Shown here piece by piece: positions 16,937-29,400 of a stretch of 60,000 nucleotides of DNA. How positions within the stretch are numbered: the first letter of the stretch is position 1; every line of letters begins with the position of its first letter. Location of the stretch: assembly GCA_030141605.1 (NCBI GenBank), contig JAQGDQ010000092.1, positions 203,501 to 263,500 of the forward strand, given 5' to 3'. A program made the position numbers and the translations under genes. The notes beneath the pieces were generated by a model. That model ran no database searches, was not told the DNA's origin, and saw nothing but the letters and a program-made list of their open reading frames with translations. This stretch comes from Tubiluchus corallicola. Taxonomy: Eukaryota; Priapulida; Priapulimorpha; Priapulimorphida; Tubiluchidae.

Positions 16937-18742
16937 AAATAATAATAATAATAATTTCATGTTTTTGTAAGTTTGTGTGATTTGTTTGTATTGTTTTTTA
17001 TTTTTATGATGCTGCATGTTGGATATATGTAAATTATAATATGAACTTGTGTTAGACACAAAGCAATAAATCAAATCTCTCTGTGTCGCTCTCCCTCTCT
17101 CTTTGGCTCTCTCCCGCTTCTAATGGGTCCCTTTGCTAGAGTCTGCATTGTGATATTTTTTTATTTTTTATGGCGGCAGCATTGAAGCAAGTTGCCTTCC
17201 GCCGAGCAGAATTCGTAAAAGTAAAATGAGTATTAATTATGGGTGTCACCCACGGTTACGTTAATTTATAACTGTTTATAAGCCTATTATATAATCAAGC
17301 CATCGGTCTCAGTGCACACGTGTTAGCAATCAAACCGACTTGAATTTATTTAAATTATACGTAGCCAATTTAAGAAAAGAGAACGGCAGTTTGTAATAAA
17401 AATAACAACTTTATTAACATTGCAACAATATACGTTTCTAGTTTTCAAGAAGCATCTGCACAACGTGAAATGTTCTCATATCATTTTCAATAATTACTTT
17501 CATCACAATTAAAAGTAGTACAAAACGGTTTCTATACTAACGTTACGCGTTCTCGCACACACACGTTGTTGTTACATTTCAGGTAACAATATCCGATAAT
17601 TACAAAACATATTTTTATTTTCTTCCTTGACATGATTTTCTTTTCATTTTTACAAAATTTTAGGTTGCTATAGTATACAGTATGACTGCGCAAGAGCACA
17701 TAGCGTCTGTGTTGTATTTATTATTTGTACACAGGTCTTAAGTAAATATCACAAACCGCCTGGAAAATATTACAATACTATATTTATTAAATTTAAATAA
17801 GGTGGACATGACGGAGGAAGTGGGAATCCAAATATAAAATTACGCCTTTTCCCTTTCACTTTTTTCTCGCTTTTTACAAAGTTGCCAGCCAAATCTGTTA
17901 TTGAATATGTTGCTGTTGTAATTTTTGCAATTATTCGCCCCCTCACCCATCGAAATAACTCCCAAAACTTTTTTGTTTGATAGGAAAGTGTAAGTTCTTA
18001 AGTTCTGTAGAAAGGTTTAGTGCTAATAAAGAAATTTGCTAAATTAACAGTCCCCGATTACAAGTGATGTCTTAAGGATGGCTTAAGAAAAGTTCAATCT
18101 CATTATGAATGTATTTCTTCGCAGAACACACTAAATACAGTTTTGCAGGACAAACACAGTGTTTTCTGGGCAAAACAAAAAAGATCTGCTTCGACCATCA
18201 CTTTGACTCAATTTTTTATATCATGCCAGTTATGATGCTATATGGTACTCTTCACGCTTGTTCTTGGAACTTTTTAACGTTTTTCCTTGATGCTAATTAG
18301 TTAAGCCATTGCGTATTACTTTGTTCAAATAAAAAGAGATAGTGAATCCTACTGAAGCCAAGCAGTAAGCACTCAAATAGTAACACATCGTTCTTATCAA
18401 TTGTTAACTTTCATTTGGCCTCAGTTGGGCAATTACGAAAGTTAGCTTGCTCCAATCATACACATTCTGCCCTTATTCTTTTCTCCTTATTTTTTCCTCT
18501 TTACTCAACTCAGAACAGTTTATGGCTGGGCGCAGTCATCCTTTTCTTAACTCGTGGACTTTTTTATCATGTCTCTATGGCGCAAAAGAGAGGGTAACCT
18601 TCCAGGATCCATCCCCTTACTTTTTCCTCAAAACATGCGCCTGAAACTGGAAATTACGTATCACATCACAATTCCAGAAGCACCCGCTGCTTTTTCCAAA
18701 CAACTTGGCACAATTTTTGGCAACCACAAACACTAAACCCCG
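16665..18742. other. Interval between convergent genes, including neurexin 3' UTR
   Basis: The part nearest 18742 is neurexin 3' UTR on the minus strand. A minus-strand AATAAA at 17409-17414, followed by a T-rich stretch, is one possible polyadenylation signal, giving a 3' UTR of about 1.3 kb; other candidates exist. A (TC)n tract lies at 16886-16936. No further gene was recognised. Confidence 0.4.
16886..16936. repeat. (TC)n microsatellite
   Basis: About 50 bp of uninterrupted TC, followed by (AAT)n. Confidence 0.95.
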
Positions 18743-19308
18743 TCACACGTACCATTCTTGCATGTCTTTTTTGCGTAAAAACCTGGGTTTTTCTGATCTT
18801 GGCCTTCTACTTCTTGGAACATGCCTACCCGGAATATCCCCATTTGTAAGAGGCATTGAAGCAGTAGGAGTAATACCATCTGGAGCAAACTTGGAGTTGA
18901 TGCTCTCATCAATCTTATAAGAACCTTCACTGCCACAACAACAACGATAAATGACAACAATAATGAGTAAAAAAGCTATTAATCCAGCAACGCCAAGACC
19001 AATAATAATACTCCTCATTGCAGGTTTCAAATGATTAGACGTCATTATGTCTTTTAGTCTTGTAGAAGAGGTATCATTATTATTTGAGCTTTGAAGTGTT
19101 GTTGTAGACAATTTGGTAGTAGTCTTCGAAGGGATTGGTGTAGTAGTGTAATGCTCAACTTCATTGGCAGCACCTTTGGCTTCTCCATTTGATACAGAAT
19201 TGCCATCACTGAAGGGAGTTGTTGAGGCAATAAAAAAATCATCTGGTGTTTGAGTAGCTGGTGTTGGCACTTTATTGTTTCCTGACCCGTATTGCCTTGT
19301 ATCTTCAT
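18743..19308 (-). CDS. Neurexin exon: stalk end, transmembrane helix and cytoplasmic tail (last coding exon)
   Basis: The acceptor is ttttattttag and the exon enters in phase 1. It encodes an acidic start ([10 protein letters not shown]), a Thr/Ser-rich O-glycosylation-type stalk, then the membrane helix [20 protein letters not shown] and a juxtamembrane CCC. The tail has [11 protein letters not shown], equivalent to vertebrate DEGSYQVDE, a basic stretch ([14 protein letters not shown]) and the C-terminal EWYV, a PDZ class II-like ligand expected to bind CASK or Mint-type scaffolds. The TGA stop is at 18743-18745. Confidence 0.95.
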
Positions 19309-22300
19309 CTAAAATAAAAGTAACTATGTTATGCAAGAGCCTGGTAATTGTGATTAGTATCAAATGGTTTGATGGGACGTTGTGACTACAATACACATTC
19401 GTAACGGTATTGGCATACCTCCTGAACCTTCACATAATTCACTATCTTCATAACCACAATCGTCACGTCGTTTTGGTGCATCTAGTTTGGGAATTGAAAC
19501 CGTGGTGGTTGGAAAACCAAACACGTCAGCTTTCAGGTCATCTGGAATGGTAACAACTAGTGAATCTGGTATGTACTATTCTTATCTGTAATTCTAAAAC
19601 GCTACCTTAACTAATGAATCTGGTATGTACTATTCTTATATGTAACTCTGAAACTCTACTTTAACTCTAAAATGCAATTTTAACTATTTTAACAATAGTT
19701 ATTGAAATTCTAAATGATCATTGCAATCTAAAAAACGTAAATATATTAAACGTAAATATATTAAAAGTCATCTAAATTACCTATTCCAGCCTTTTGGTGG
19801 TTGTCGCAATTACTGTCATCCTTTTTGCATGGTGCACCATCACTCTCAATGACCAGTTTGCCTTTATCACCAATCATTGACTCAGTGTTACTACTTGTGT
19901 TATTTGCAGATGATTCAAGCGAATCGTCTTCACTATTTGTACTATACGTAGATTCTGGATTCCCTCCAGAGTCATTTATTTTCACATTCTCATTATCACT
20001 AACATGTGCTTTATATTTGTTATTTTTATATTTCAAATGAGCCTTAGTCGTATTAAACACTAAAGATGTTGTTGCAATAGACACAGTTGTTATGGTTGTT
20101 GAGGTCTCGTAAAATGGTGTGGTAGGTGGCTCTGCAGGTAGCCAATCACGTGGGCTAAACCGAAGTTCTAAATCTACTGCGCCGTCTTTTGATACATGTG
20201 GATCACCAGTGACAGCCAAATCAAGTATTGAAAGATGGTTGTATACGAGACCATTGATAATTCCGCTGAATGGTTGATCTATCGCGCCTAGTCTATGACG
20301 ACTCTTTTTTCCACCAACCATAATTCTCCATTGCGCATTGAACATTCCCAATTGCTTGCCTATTAAAAATACGACATTACTCAATTAGTTAAATATTTGA
20401 CACTGACTAGAGTGATACATACCAATCCAGTTATGCAACAACCGCTAACGGAAGTGATAATGAAACTGATAATAACTGTAAGTCGAATATCTTAAGCATT
20501 CTGCTAGCTTAAACATTAGAATTGCTAGTACAATAAGGGAAATGTAGTCAAAGAAGAAAATGAACAAATAATTTTTATTGATGTGACTAAATATAATGAA
20601 CTGCAGTCAAGGACTACTATACTACAGGACGTGCACGCTGAAATCTCTGATTCGGCTAGCGGAGGCGATCTATTTTTAACATTTAGTGCTAATAATTTGG
20701 ACATATATTAAATATAATACTCGCTATCTACCGATCCGCCCATTCTTTAATTTAAAAGATCACTACTCTCTAAAGCGCACTATTTATAGATTACGTTCAT
20801 GCAAGTATTGATCGCCTCCGCTAGCCGAATCAGAGATTTCAGCGTGCACGTCCTGTAGTATAGTAGTCCTTGACTGCAGTATAAAAAACAATAGTAACTA
20901 GAAAAAGCACAAACAAATTTTATGACAGTAAAATATTTTCTACCTTCTGGCGTGACATTTCTTTGAGGAAAGTCATCCACCTCAAGTGTAGCATTTGCCC
21001 GATCACGCTTAAATCTTATCACATGGTATAAGTTGTCATTTATGAAAACGGACGGCACAGATATGCTGTTTTCGTTTGATCCCATGTCGTACGTAACGTG
21101 TACCTCTCCATTTAGCTACAAGACAAATAAAAAATATACACTATTATAGTTTAAGAGAAAATTTTTCTCTTGCAGAATATTAGAATTGAGACAAATATAA
21201 TACAACAAAGTAGCTTTTTCCCCTCCAATTCAACGGTAGTGCCCTCAGTATGCTGAATTAAGCAGGCTGTTCAAGTAAGCCGGTGAGTTAGTTGTTTTTT
21301 GACAATAGATGCAACATCACCATCTCTGACAGGTCGATCAGGTCAATCACTTTCCATACCTGGAAAGCCTGCTTTCCAAAAACTCAGTTTGGAGCATCAA
21401 ATAGAAGCAGCAAATTTGATATTTGCGAAACGTTATGAAACGAATCTTTAACAGCAAAGATCTAAATGAATCTCATGGTTTACAAGCTGTCATCTTGCCA
21501 ACCTTGCTCTATATTACTACGAAACTTTCGATTTATCGTAGAATTAGGCAGCTTGATCTTTTCCCATCAGCATTTTCCGCATTCCTGAACATCGAATGCG
21601 ACTAACACACTAATAACATCGATGCTTTGAAAGGGTAAACAGCCAAAGCATCGAGTTCACTATCATGAAACATTGTGTTTTCTGTTCACGAGATGTCATA
21701 ATAATGCAGGAGATCAGGTTTCCTCATGAAACTCTCCATTGAACTCACAACTGGCAAAAGACCACATCGACAGTTAAATCGAAAACTAAACCTAGCAGCT
21801 TTTCAACTGGCATCGGGCCATCCATAACAGGTCAAGATCGATGTTTGACAAACTCAACTGCGCCGCCAAAAAGTCTCTAATGCCGTCTGGGCCAATGCAT
21901 GTTTCATGCTAGAATGTTACTTTATCTATTGTAGCAGAATCTCCAGAAAAATTACAATGTTTGTGGATATTGCTGAAAACTAATGCTTACCAGTGGCAAT
22001 GAAGGAAAAACACTGTAAATTTTAGAAACAAGTCTGAAGCTGTAACAAATTTTCATTTTAAATAAGGTAATAAAATTCTCATGGTTGTCCGAGTAAAAAA
22101 ATTAATGTGTGGGAGTACTTCTAGATGAATTTCTGACCATCGAATCGGTTGTAACCACGATGTCTGACTCTGGTGGGCGCGCACTGAGTGCAGTCATTTC
22201 ATAACTGTGTAGTGTGTACTTACAAAGGCGTCTTCTTCAGTACTTAGGCTAACCTTTTTGACGCATGTGTTTCACAAGCTTAATCTTTGGTTCTGGCGAA

Positions 22301-23428
22301 TGTGGCTTCAAAGAAATTGACAAAATCAACGCATTTCAGAACAGTACTCTTAGGTCTTTCACGGGCCTTCATAGATACACACCTAATCCAGCGGTAAACA
22401 TGTAATCTTTGTAGGCACCAAGCCATGTGTACAAGAAAATTGAAATGTTACGTTTTTGGCACAGATTTGTTTTATGCATTTAGACAGATTGACCAAGAAA
22501 ATATTGTAGGATCGAAATCGATTTGTTAATTCCGGTGTTACGAACTGTAGTTATGAAAAGAAATAGAGGAGATTTTTGCTGAATGTAGTCTTACAATGAT
22601 TCGTACTATACACGATACATCTAATTTGCAAACTGTAATTAGCATTCCTTATTGCAAAAACAAAATGTTACTAAAATACAAGGTAGGTTGGCTATGCGTA
22701 GTAGAAAATAAACCAAATTAAGAAGATTTAAATCAGTATTTTTGCACAGGGTAATTTATGAATATATTCATGACAAGAGCTCAGCGATCGTTGTTGTCAC
22801 AGCTTAGGCATGGTGTTTTATCTTTGCGCATAGAAACTGGCATGTTTCAACAAATTGTCTTAAACGATAGAATTTGTACTTTTTATAATATGAGTGTTGT
22901 AGAATGTGGAGAATGTTTTTAATAGAACGTCTTCTTTATAATGATTGATCTGTACGTTAAATGTTGTATTATAAAAAGAACATTTTCGCAGTTTGACAAT
23001 TAACAGAAAATAAAATAATAAGAGAAGAAGCAAAATTTTGTACAAAAAAAGTTATGAGAAAAGACAGAAATAATTATCTAAGTAATCGTCGTCTTCTTAA
23101 GTTCTAGATAATCGGATAGAACTTATGGCATTCGTGGTTTGATTTTAACACTGTATACATTAAAAATTAATTTTGTATATATTCACTAACGACAGCCACA
23201 TAGTATCACGCCAACCAATTTTCTTTATAATAGTAATATACGTGTAGTTATTCTGATCGTGACTTGCAAGACTAAATGGCTGGGCTTTCAAATATTTTGT
23301 TATCACAATAAGTTCTTACTGGTGTAAATGAAAACGTCACTATAATAAACAATTTCTATTACTGCTACTGCAATTGCTACTGCTACTGCTACAGCTACTG
23401 CTGCTGCTACTGCTACTACTACTACTAT

Positions 23429-23463
<35 letters not shown>

Positions 23464-26400
23464 TACATATTTATATCAATTTGATCAATTATGTTTTTAA
23501 TACTCAAATTTTATTCCAAAGGAAAGCTCTATGGCGTATTAATGTAATTTGCTTCTGCAAACAGAAAAAAACTACTTACTAATTTCATTTCTAGGTAGTC
23601 ATCCGTGGTGATGCTGTCAACACGTACAAGTATAGAATTTGTTTGACTCGTCTTTATTCCCAAGGCAAGACGATCAGATGTTGTATCAGGCTGACTTCCT
23701 GGTGCGTAGGTGTAGATAATCAAACCAGGCTGAGGTCCAAACTTATAAGGAGTGGCATCTAGCAACAAAAACAAAGAAGTGTAGTAATGTTGGTTGTTCA
23801 TTTCTTGATTTCTTAAAAGTTTGTATATCCACTTCGCCATTACATTCACTTAATTCTAATGATGATTATAAATAACTAAATTATGTCATTTCTTCTTTAC
23901 ATCACGCTTCTCCTGATTAAGAAACCGAAAAGGCGAATTACAAGTATACCTTCCCCGCAGAATCGCCCAGTGTATGAAGTCATATCGCAGTTACACGTGA
24001 AATTAATCCATTGTTGAACACATTCACCACCATTTTTGCATGAATCTTCTTGACACTCTTGTTGTGGTCCTTTTCAAAAGATTGCAGATGCATTAAACTT
24101 ACATTGTAAGATTACAATTGTAGTTAGTAGAGGCTATGTCTAGTTGTCTTCGAAAATAGAAGCCTACCAGTTCAAAAATGAATGTAAATAATAGTAAAAG
24201 CTTAAAATACCTTTTACTGAAATTCTGTTAAAGGACAAGAAAGGGGGTACCTGAAGTAGGTTTCAGAAAAATCGCCTTAAAAATTTACATTGCTTTATAG
24301 CAATTTTATGGGTATATCATACACGCATTGAAAGAATTTTTTGTTTCTTCCCATTTTAAATTTCCCTTAAAACTGTTCCGACCTCGCCATTACATGACGT
24401 CATATACACACAACGTGAAACAGGGAAAGAAAAGGAAATGTTAAACTACGTCCCAAAAAACTTTCCATGCAAACTTTCTTAGCATTTTGCTTACCTGCTT
24501 GAAAGACTTATGTAACTAGAAAAGAAAATTATTAATTATTTAAAATATTTTAACCAATTGGTAAAATGTCGTTGACTCACCTCCAGGGTGCACCACTCAC
24601 TAACCAAAAAACGTATTTTAAATCTTATGGACAAGATACAATAATTTAAAATTTTGCTTAATTAGCGACGTGTGGGCTGCGAATGCTCTGATTATTTTTT
24701 CAAACTTTACTCAGCGTGATCTAAACTTGTTTCAAATGACTTATCGTCAAAATGCTGCATCTAACAGTCATCTAACGGAGATTTTTTTACATGTTTTATA
24801 CAGCGTTACTGCCAACGCAAGCCTTGTATGCAAAAAGGCAGTATGTAAGTGGTAAAAAATTTCAAGACAATATTTTCAAGCTTTATTCAAGTGGAGGGTT
24901 TTCTTCTGCTTTAAGTTAAGCAGGAGTCAGTAATAAAATTACACGTATTCTTTAAAATGCGTGTGGAAATCACTGGATGCACAATCTCAGTTTAATCTAG
25001 TTGCTCTATGAATTTACAAAAAAATCGAGGACTGTTTGTAAATAACGTCACAACCGCTTGTTGAATTTTGTCAATATTAATAGGTACTATTAAACGAAAT
25101 CTCAAACTGACATTAGGAAAAAAACAAACGAACAACATGCCATAAAATATCATCGGTTTCAGGAATTTCAAAAGAAGTGACCAGCACCAAGACAATGTAA
25201 GTTACTAGGACTACTTTTCTGACAGGCCATTTGCATGTTTATATCAGCTGGTAATACATTTATGCCATCTTAAATGCCATCAAGTTGAGTTATTTATACT
25301 TTAAAGTAGCATTGGTGGCAATTTTGAATTTAAAGCCCCAAAACTTTTTCCCCAAAGTGGATTTATGGAAATTTTTAATATGTTATTCTGGATGATTTCT
25401 GGTATCTGTACAAAAGTTCAACCATACACTATTTTTATTTGGGTCATACAGGTCTAATAGGGAAAAAACTGAATTAGCAAAAGACAAAAAACCAGTCAAA
25501 GTATGACTAATAAATGACAATTTAGTCGGAAATGAGGGTGCAGCCCTGAGGACCTGGCTCTTTAATAATTAGAGTCAAATACTATTTTTCTAATATTACC
25601 ACCATCTTTGTAGAAAATTTGTTGAATTGGCCAGCTTACCAACACATCCAGATGTAACTAATGTGCTGCCATCTAACGAATCAGTTAACAAATTAGGAGT
25701 CATCCCATTCATTTCTAGTGACGCAAAGCAACCTTGATATCCCACTTTCGATAGCACAACTTTTGGCAACTTTTTGTACATTGTCTGGGGCACACCACCC
25801 ACATAAAAATACCCATCAAGATTAAGATGATGAGCTGGTCCTGAGCTTGTTGTCTTAGCAACTGTGTCATCCACTACTAAAACATGTTCGTTAACACTGA
25901 GACGTGTGATTGTCACATCATGCCATTTATGGTCGTTGAGTGGCAGCACCGTCATTGACCTGATGACTCGAGGGCCATCACCCATGTCAAAGATGAAATG
26001 AATGTGACCTTTCACAAGTTCAACAGTAATAAAATCTTGGTCTTTGCCGCCACTATACAAAATCAACCCATCACCTGCTAATGTTTTAATTTGAAAATAT
26101 AAATTAAGTTCTTCGAAAGCATTGAGTTGTTTAAGAGACACGTGTGTGGTGGAAGCATGGAAGGTAACTGGTCGTTGAATCAGTTGCTCTCTTTTTCCAA
26201 AATGCGCATTCACTTCGATGTTTATGTGGTTATTGCTCAGTGCCATCTCAAAGTATAACTGACCATTGAATACAAAGTTACACATGTGACCCACGAAACC
26301 TGGAGGAATCTGGTCCATTCCAGTACTCCTCTGGGATCTGATGGAACCTACTTCAATAGCTGTGTACTCCAGAATGTAGGCAACTCCATCAAGCCTTCCT

Positions 26401-29400
26401 AAGAAAAATAAAATCTTTCAAATTCTTTCGTAGTACAGAAACTCTCGAAATTTACAGGCATGCCATAATTTTTGCTTTTAGGCCTATGTGAACAAAAAAA
26501 CTACAAATTTTTAATTTACTATGACTTTGTGCTTTTAATTTTCAAATGTTTATTTCTCATTACTGTAAAATTTGTAAACACATATAAAGTAAACAATACA
26601 TGCTTTTTACCTTTCTAATTATACTGCTTATATGCTACCACAAGCAGAGAAACAAAAGCACTATAGTACCTTTTGAAGGTGTTTCTTGGTCAATTTTTAG
26701 TTCAAGTCTATGTCCTCTACGACGTACTTTGACTGTGTGCCATTGATTATCATTCAGTCCCTGCCCTCCAACTAGGACCTGTAATAGATTTTATAGTAAA
26801 CAAGGTAATTACTTGAATTAATTTTATTTTGAAAATTGTCGACAATTACTATACAAAAAAACGTCTCAGTTAAAACAGTGAGTGTGAAAGCAACTAAATA
26901 CTTGTACATTGTAAAGTAAGTGTCACTGGTCCAAAAAGCATAGAATAAGTACATAGATGTGTCCATATGCGCTTTTTTCCATTATTCAGAGGAGCTTTCA
27001 AAGAACCGGAAAATTGGAACTTAAATTTCGCTATATAGCAGCATTTAAACAAAGCGAGAAAGCATTCGCATTCAACATTATATATAGGACGATAAGCTGA
27101 TTTGATTTTTTTGTACTTGGAAAAAATTGTTAATGAGTAATATTCTTAGAACTTAGTTCTACTATCTGTGTACTCACTTTTAGAAGTCATCTGAGGATAT
27201 TGGAATATAATAAAGTTGCATAAAATATTTTTCATAGCTCTTTACTACATGTATCATATTCATACTGTCCAACTTGAGAGCTCACAATGCTTATAAATTA
27301 ATTTTGTCTAGTGATCAAATGCATTTTCAGTATAATTAAAAAGAACATGTATTGTAGTTCTATAACAGACGGGATTACAATTTACAGGATAATTTTGACA
27401 GATGGAGAATCGATTACATTTCTGCATGGGGCAAGACTGGAAAGAAATCCCACTTCAAAGAGTGGAAATTACGACTGTTAGAACAAAACATCCTACCTGT
27501 CTGCTGTGCTTAGTTTGTATTGTCAGCTTCACATGAGCTTGCTCTAACTGCAGCATCCAAGCAACACTCTTATCTTCTTGAAGAGGAGCGGTAAGGGCAG
27601 CGAGTATTCCATTTGGCCTGTTGGTTCGAAACCGCAGGGAGAGGTCTTCCACTTCAGAGTGAGTCACCCATAGTTGATTTATTTTCACGTGTTGCTGTCC
27701 ATCAAAGCTGAGTAATGCAGAAGCTGAAAAAATATTAAAATGTTGGACGTGACTACAAAAAACTCTGGGAAGAAAATTTTTTTAGCTAGAACGAAAGAAA
27801 CCAAGAAAATAAAGACTCAGACACAACGAATGAAAAAGAACGTGAAGGCAAAAGAAAAGGAAACAAGAAGAAAAGAAAGTTATTTTCAGACTAACTTAAA
27901 TAAATGAGACAAAATCACAAACAAAATCCATGTAAAGTATACAGTATTTTTACACACCGATGCATGGCAAAAATGAGGATATAGCTGTAATTGCATATAA
28001 ATGAATATGATACAGGCAGTTACAAAAGGCTCTTACTCTATTCAATAGAGATGATTTTAATGAAATATACAATTCTACCAGACAATTCTAATGAACAGAA
28101 AAAATAGACTAGAGTTTTAGCAATATCACTCAACAGATGTAACTACACTATGCGTAATGTACTGTTAGTGCACCGTTTACACGTTACCGTCGCTATCTGC
28201 CAAAAATTGCAGTGCTGAATTAACCCAAGTTAGAGAACCTTTAACACAAAATGTGCTGAAATGGAACAGTCGATTATTAGGAAATAAAGCTGTAACTTGA
28301 GTACGGTATAAAGCTAGTGCAATAAAAGAACACCTAATGCTATCTCACGTTTAGCACAAGAATCTCCCAGTATCACATAACAGCTAACTTTAATTCACAC
28401 TTTTGGCACGCCGATCCCCAATAGCATATAGCGCTAGTTCTATCTCGCAGTTTTTGGCATACTGACCCCCAATATCCCATAGCAGCTACTGCTAACTAAC
28501 AATTTTGGAACGATACCTCCCAGATTCCCACGGCGGCTAATGTTTACTCACACTGATTCCCAGCTCCCCACAGCAGCTAATGTTAACTACTGATTCCCAA
28601 CTCCCCACAGCAGCTAACGTTAACTCGCACTGATTTCCAGTTTCCCACAGCAGCTAATGTTAACTCACACTGATTCCCAGTTTCCCACAGCAGCTAATGT
28701 TAATTCGCACTGATTTCCAGTTTCTCACAGCAGCTAATGTTAACTAACACTAATTCTCAGTTTCCCACAGCAGCTAATGTTAACTTACACTGATTCCCAG
28801 TTTCCCACAGCAGCTAATGTTAACTAACACTAATTCTCAGTTTCCCACAGCAGCTAATGTTAACTTACACTGATTCCCAGTTTCCCACAGCAGCTAATGT
28901 TAACTAACACTAATTCTCAGTTTCCCACAGCAGCTAATGTTAACTTACACTGATTCCCAGTTTCCCACAGCAGCTAACGTTAACTCGCACTGATTTCCAG
29001 TTTCCCACTGCAGCCAACGTTAACTCACACTGATTCCCAGTTTCCCACAGCGACTAATGTTAACTAACACTAATTCTCAGTTTCCCACAGCAGCTAATAT
29101 TAACTCACACTGATTCCCAGTTTCCCACTGCGGTTAATGTTAACTCACACTGATTCCCAGTTTCCCACAGCAGCTAATGTTAACTCACACTGATTCCCAG
29201 TTTCCCACTGCGGTTAATGTTATTTCACACTGATTCCCAGTTTCCCACTGCGGTTAATGTTATTTCATACTGATTCCCAGTTTCCCACAGCGGTTAATGT
29301 TAACTCATATTGATTCCCAGTTTCCCACAGCGGTTAATGTTAACTCACACTGATTCCCTGTTTCCCACAGCAGCTAATGTTAAGTTCTGACACGGATTTC

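Noticed and set aside
19054-19308. 84-codon frame starting ATGAAGATACAAGG at the exon edge
   Set aside because: It is an alternative frame of the neurexin terminal exon; the neurexin frame has the conserved membrane helix and tail.
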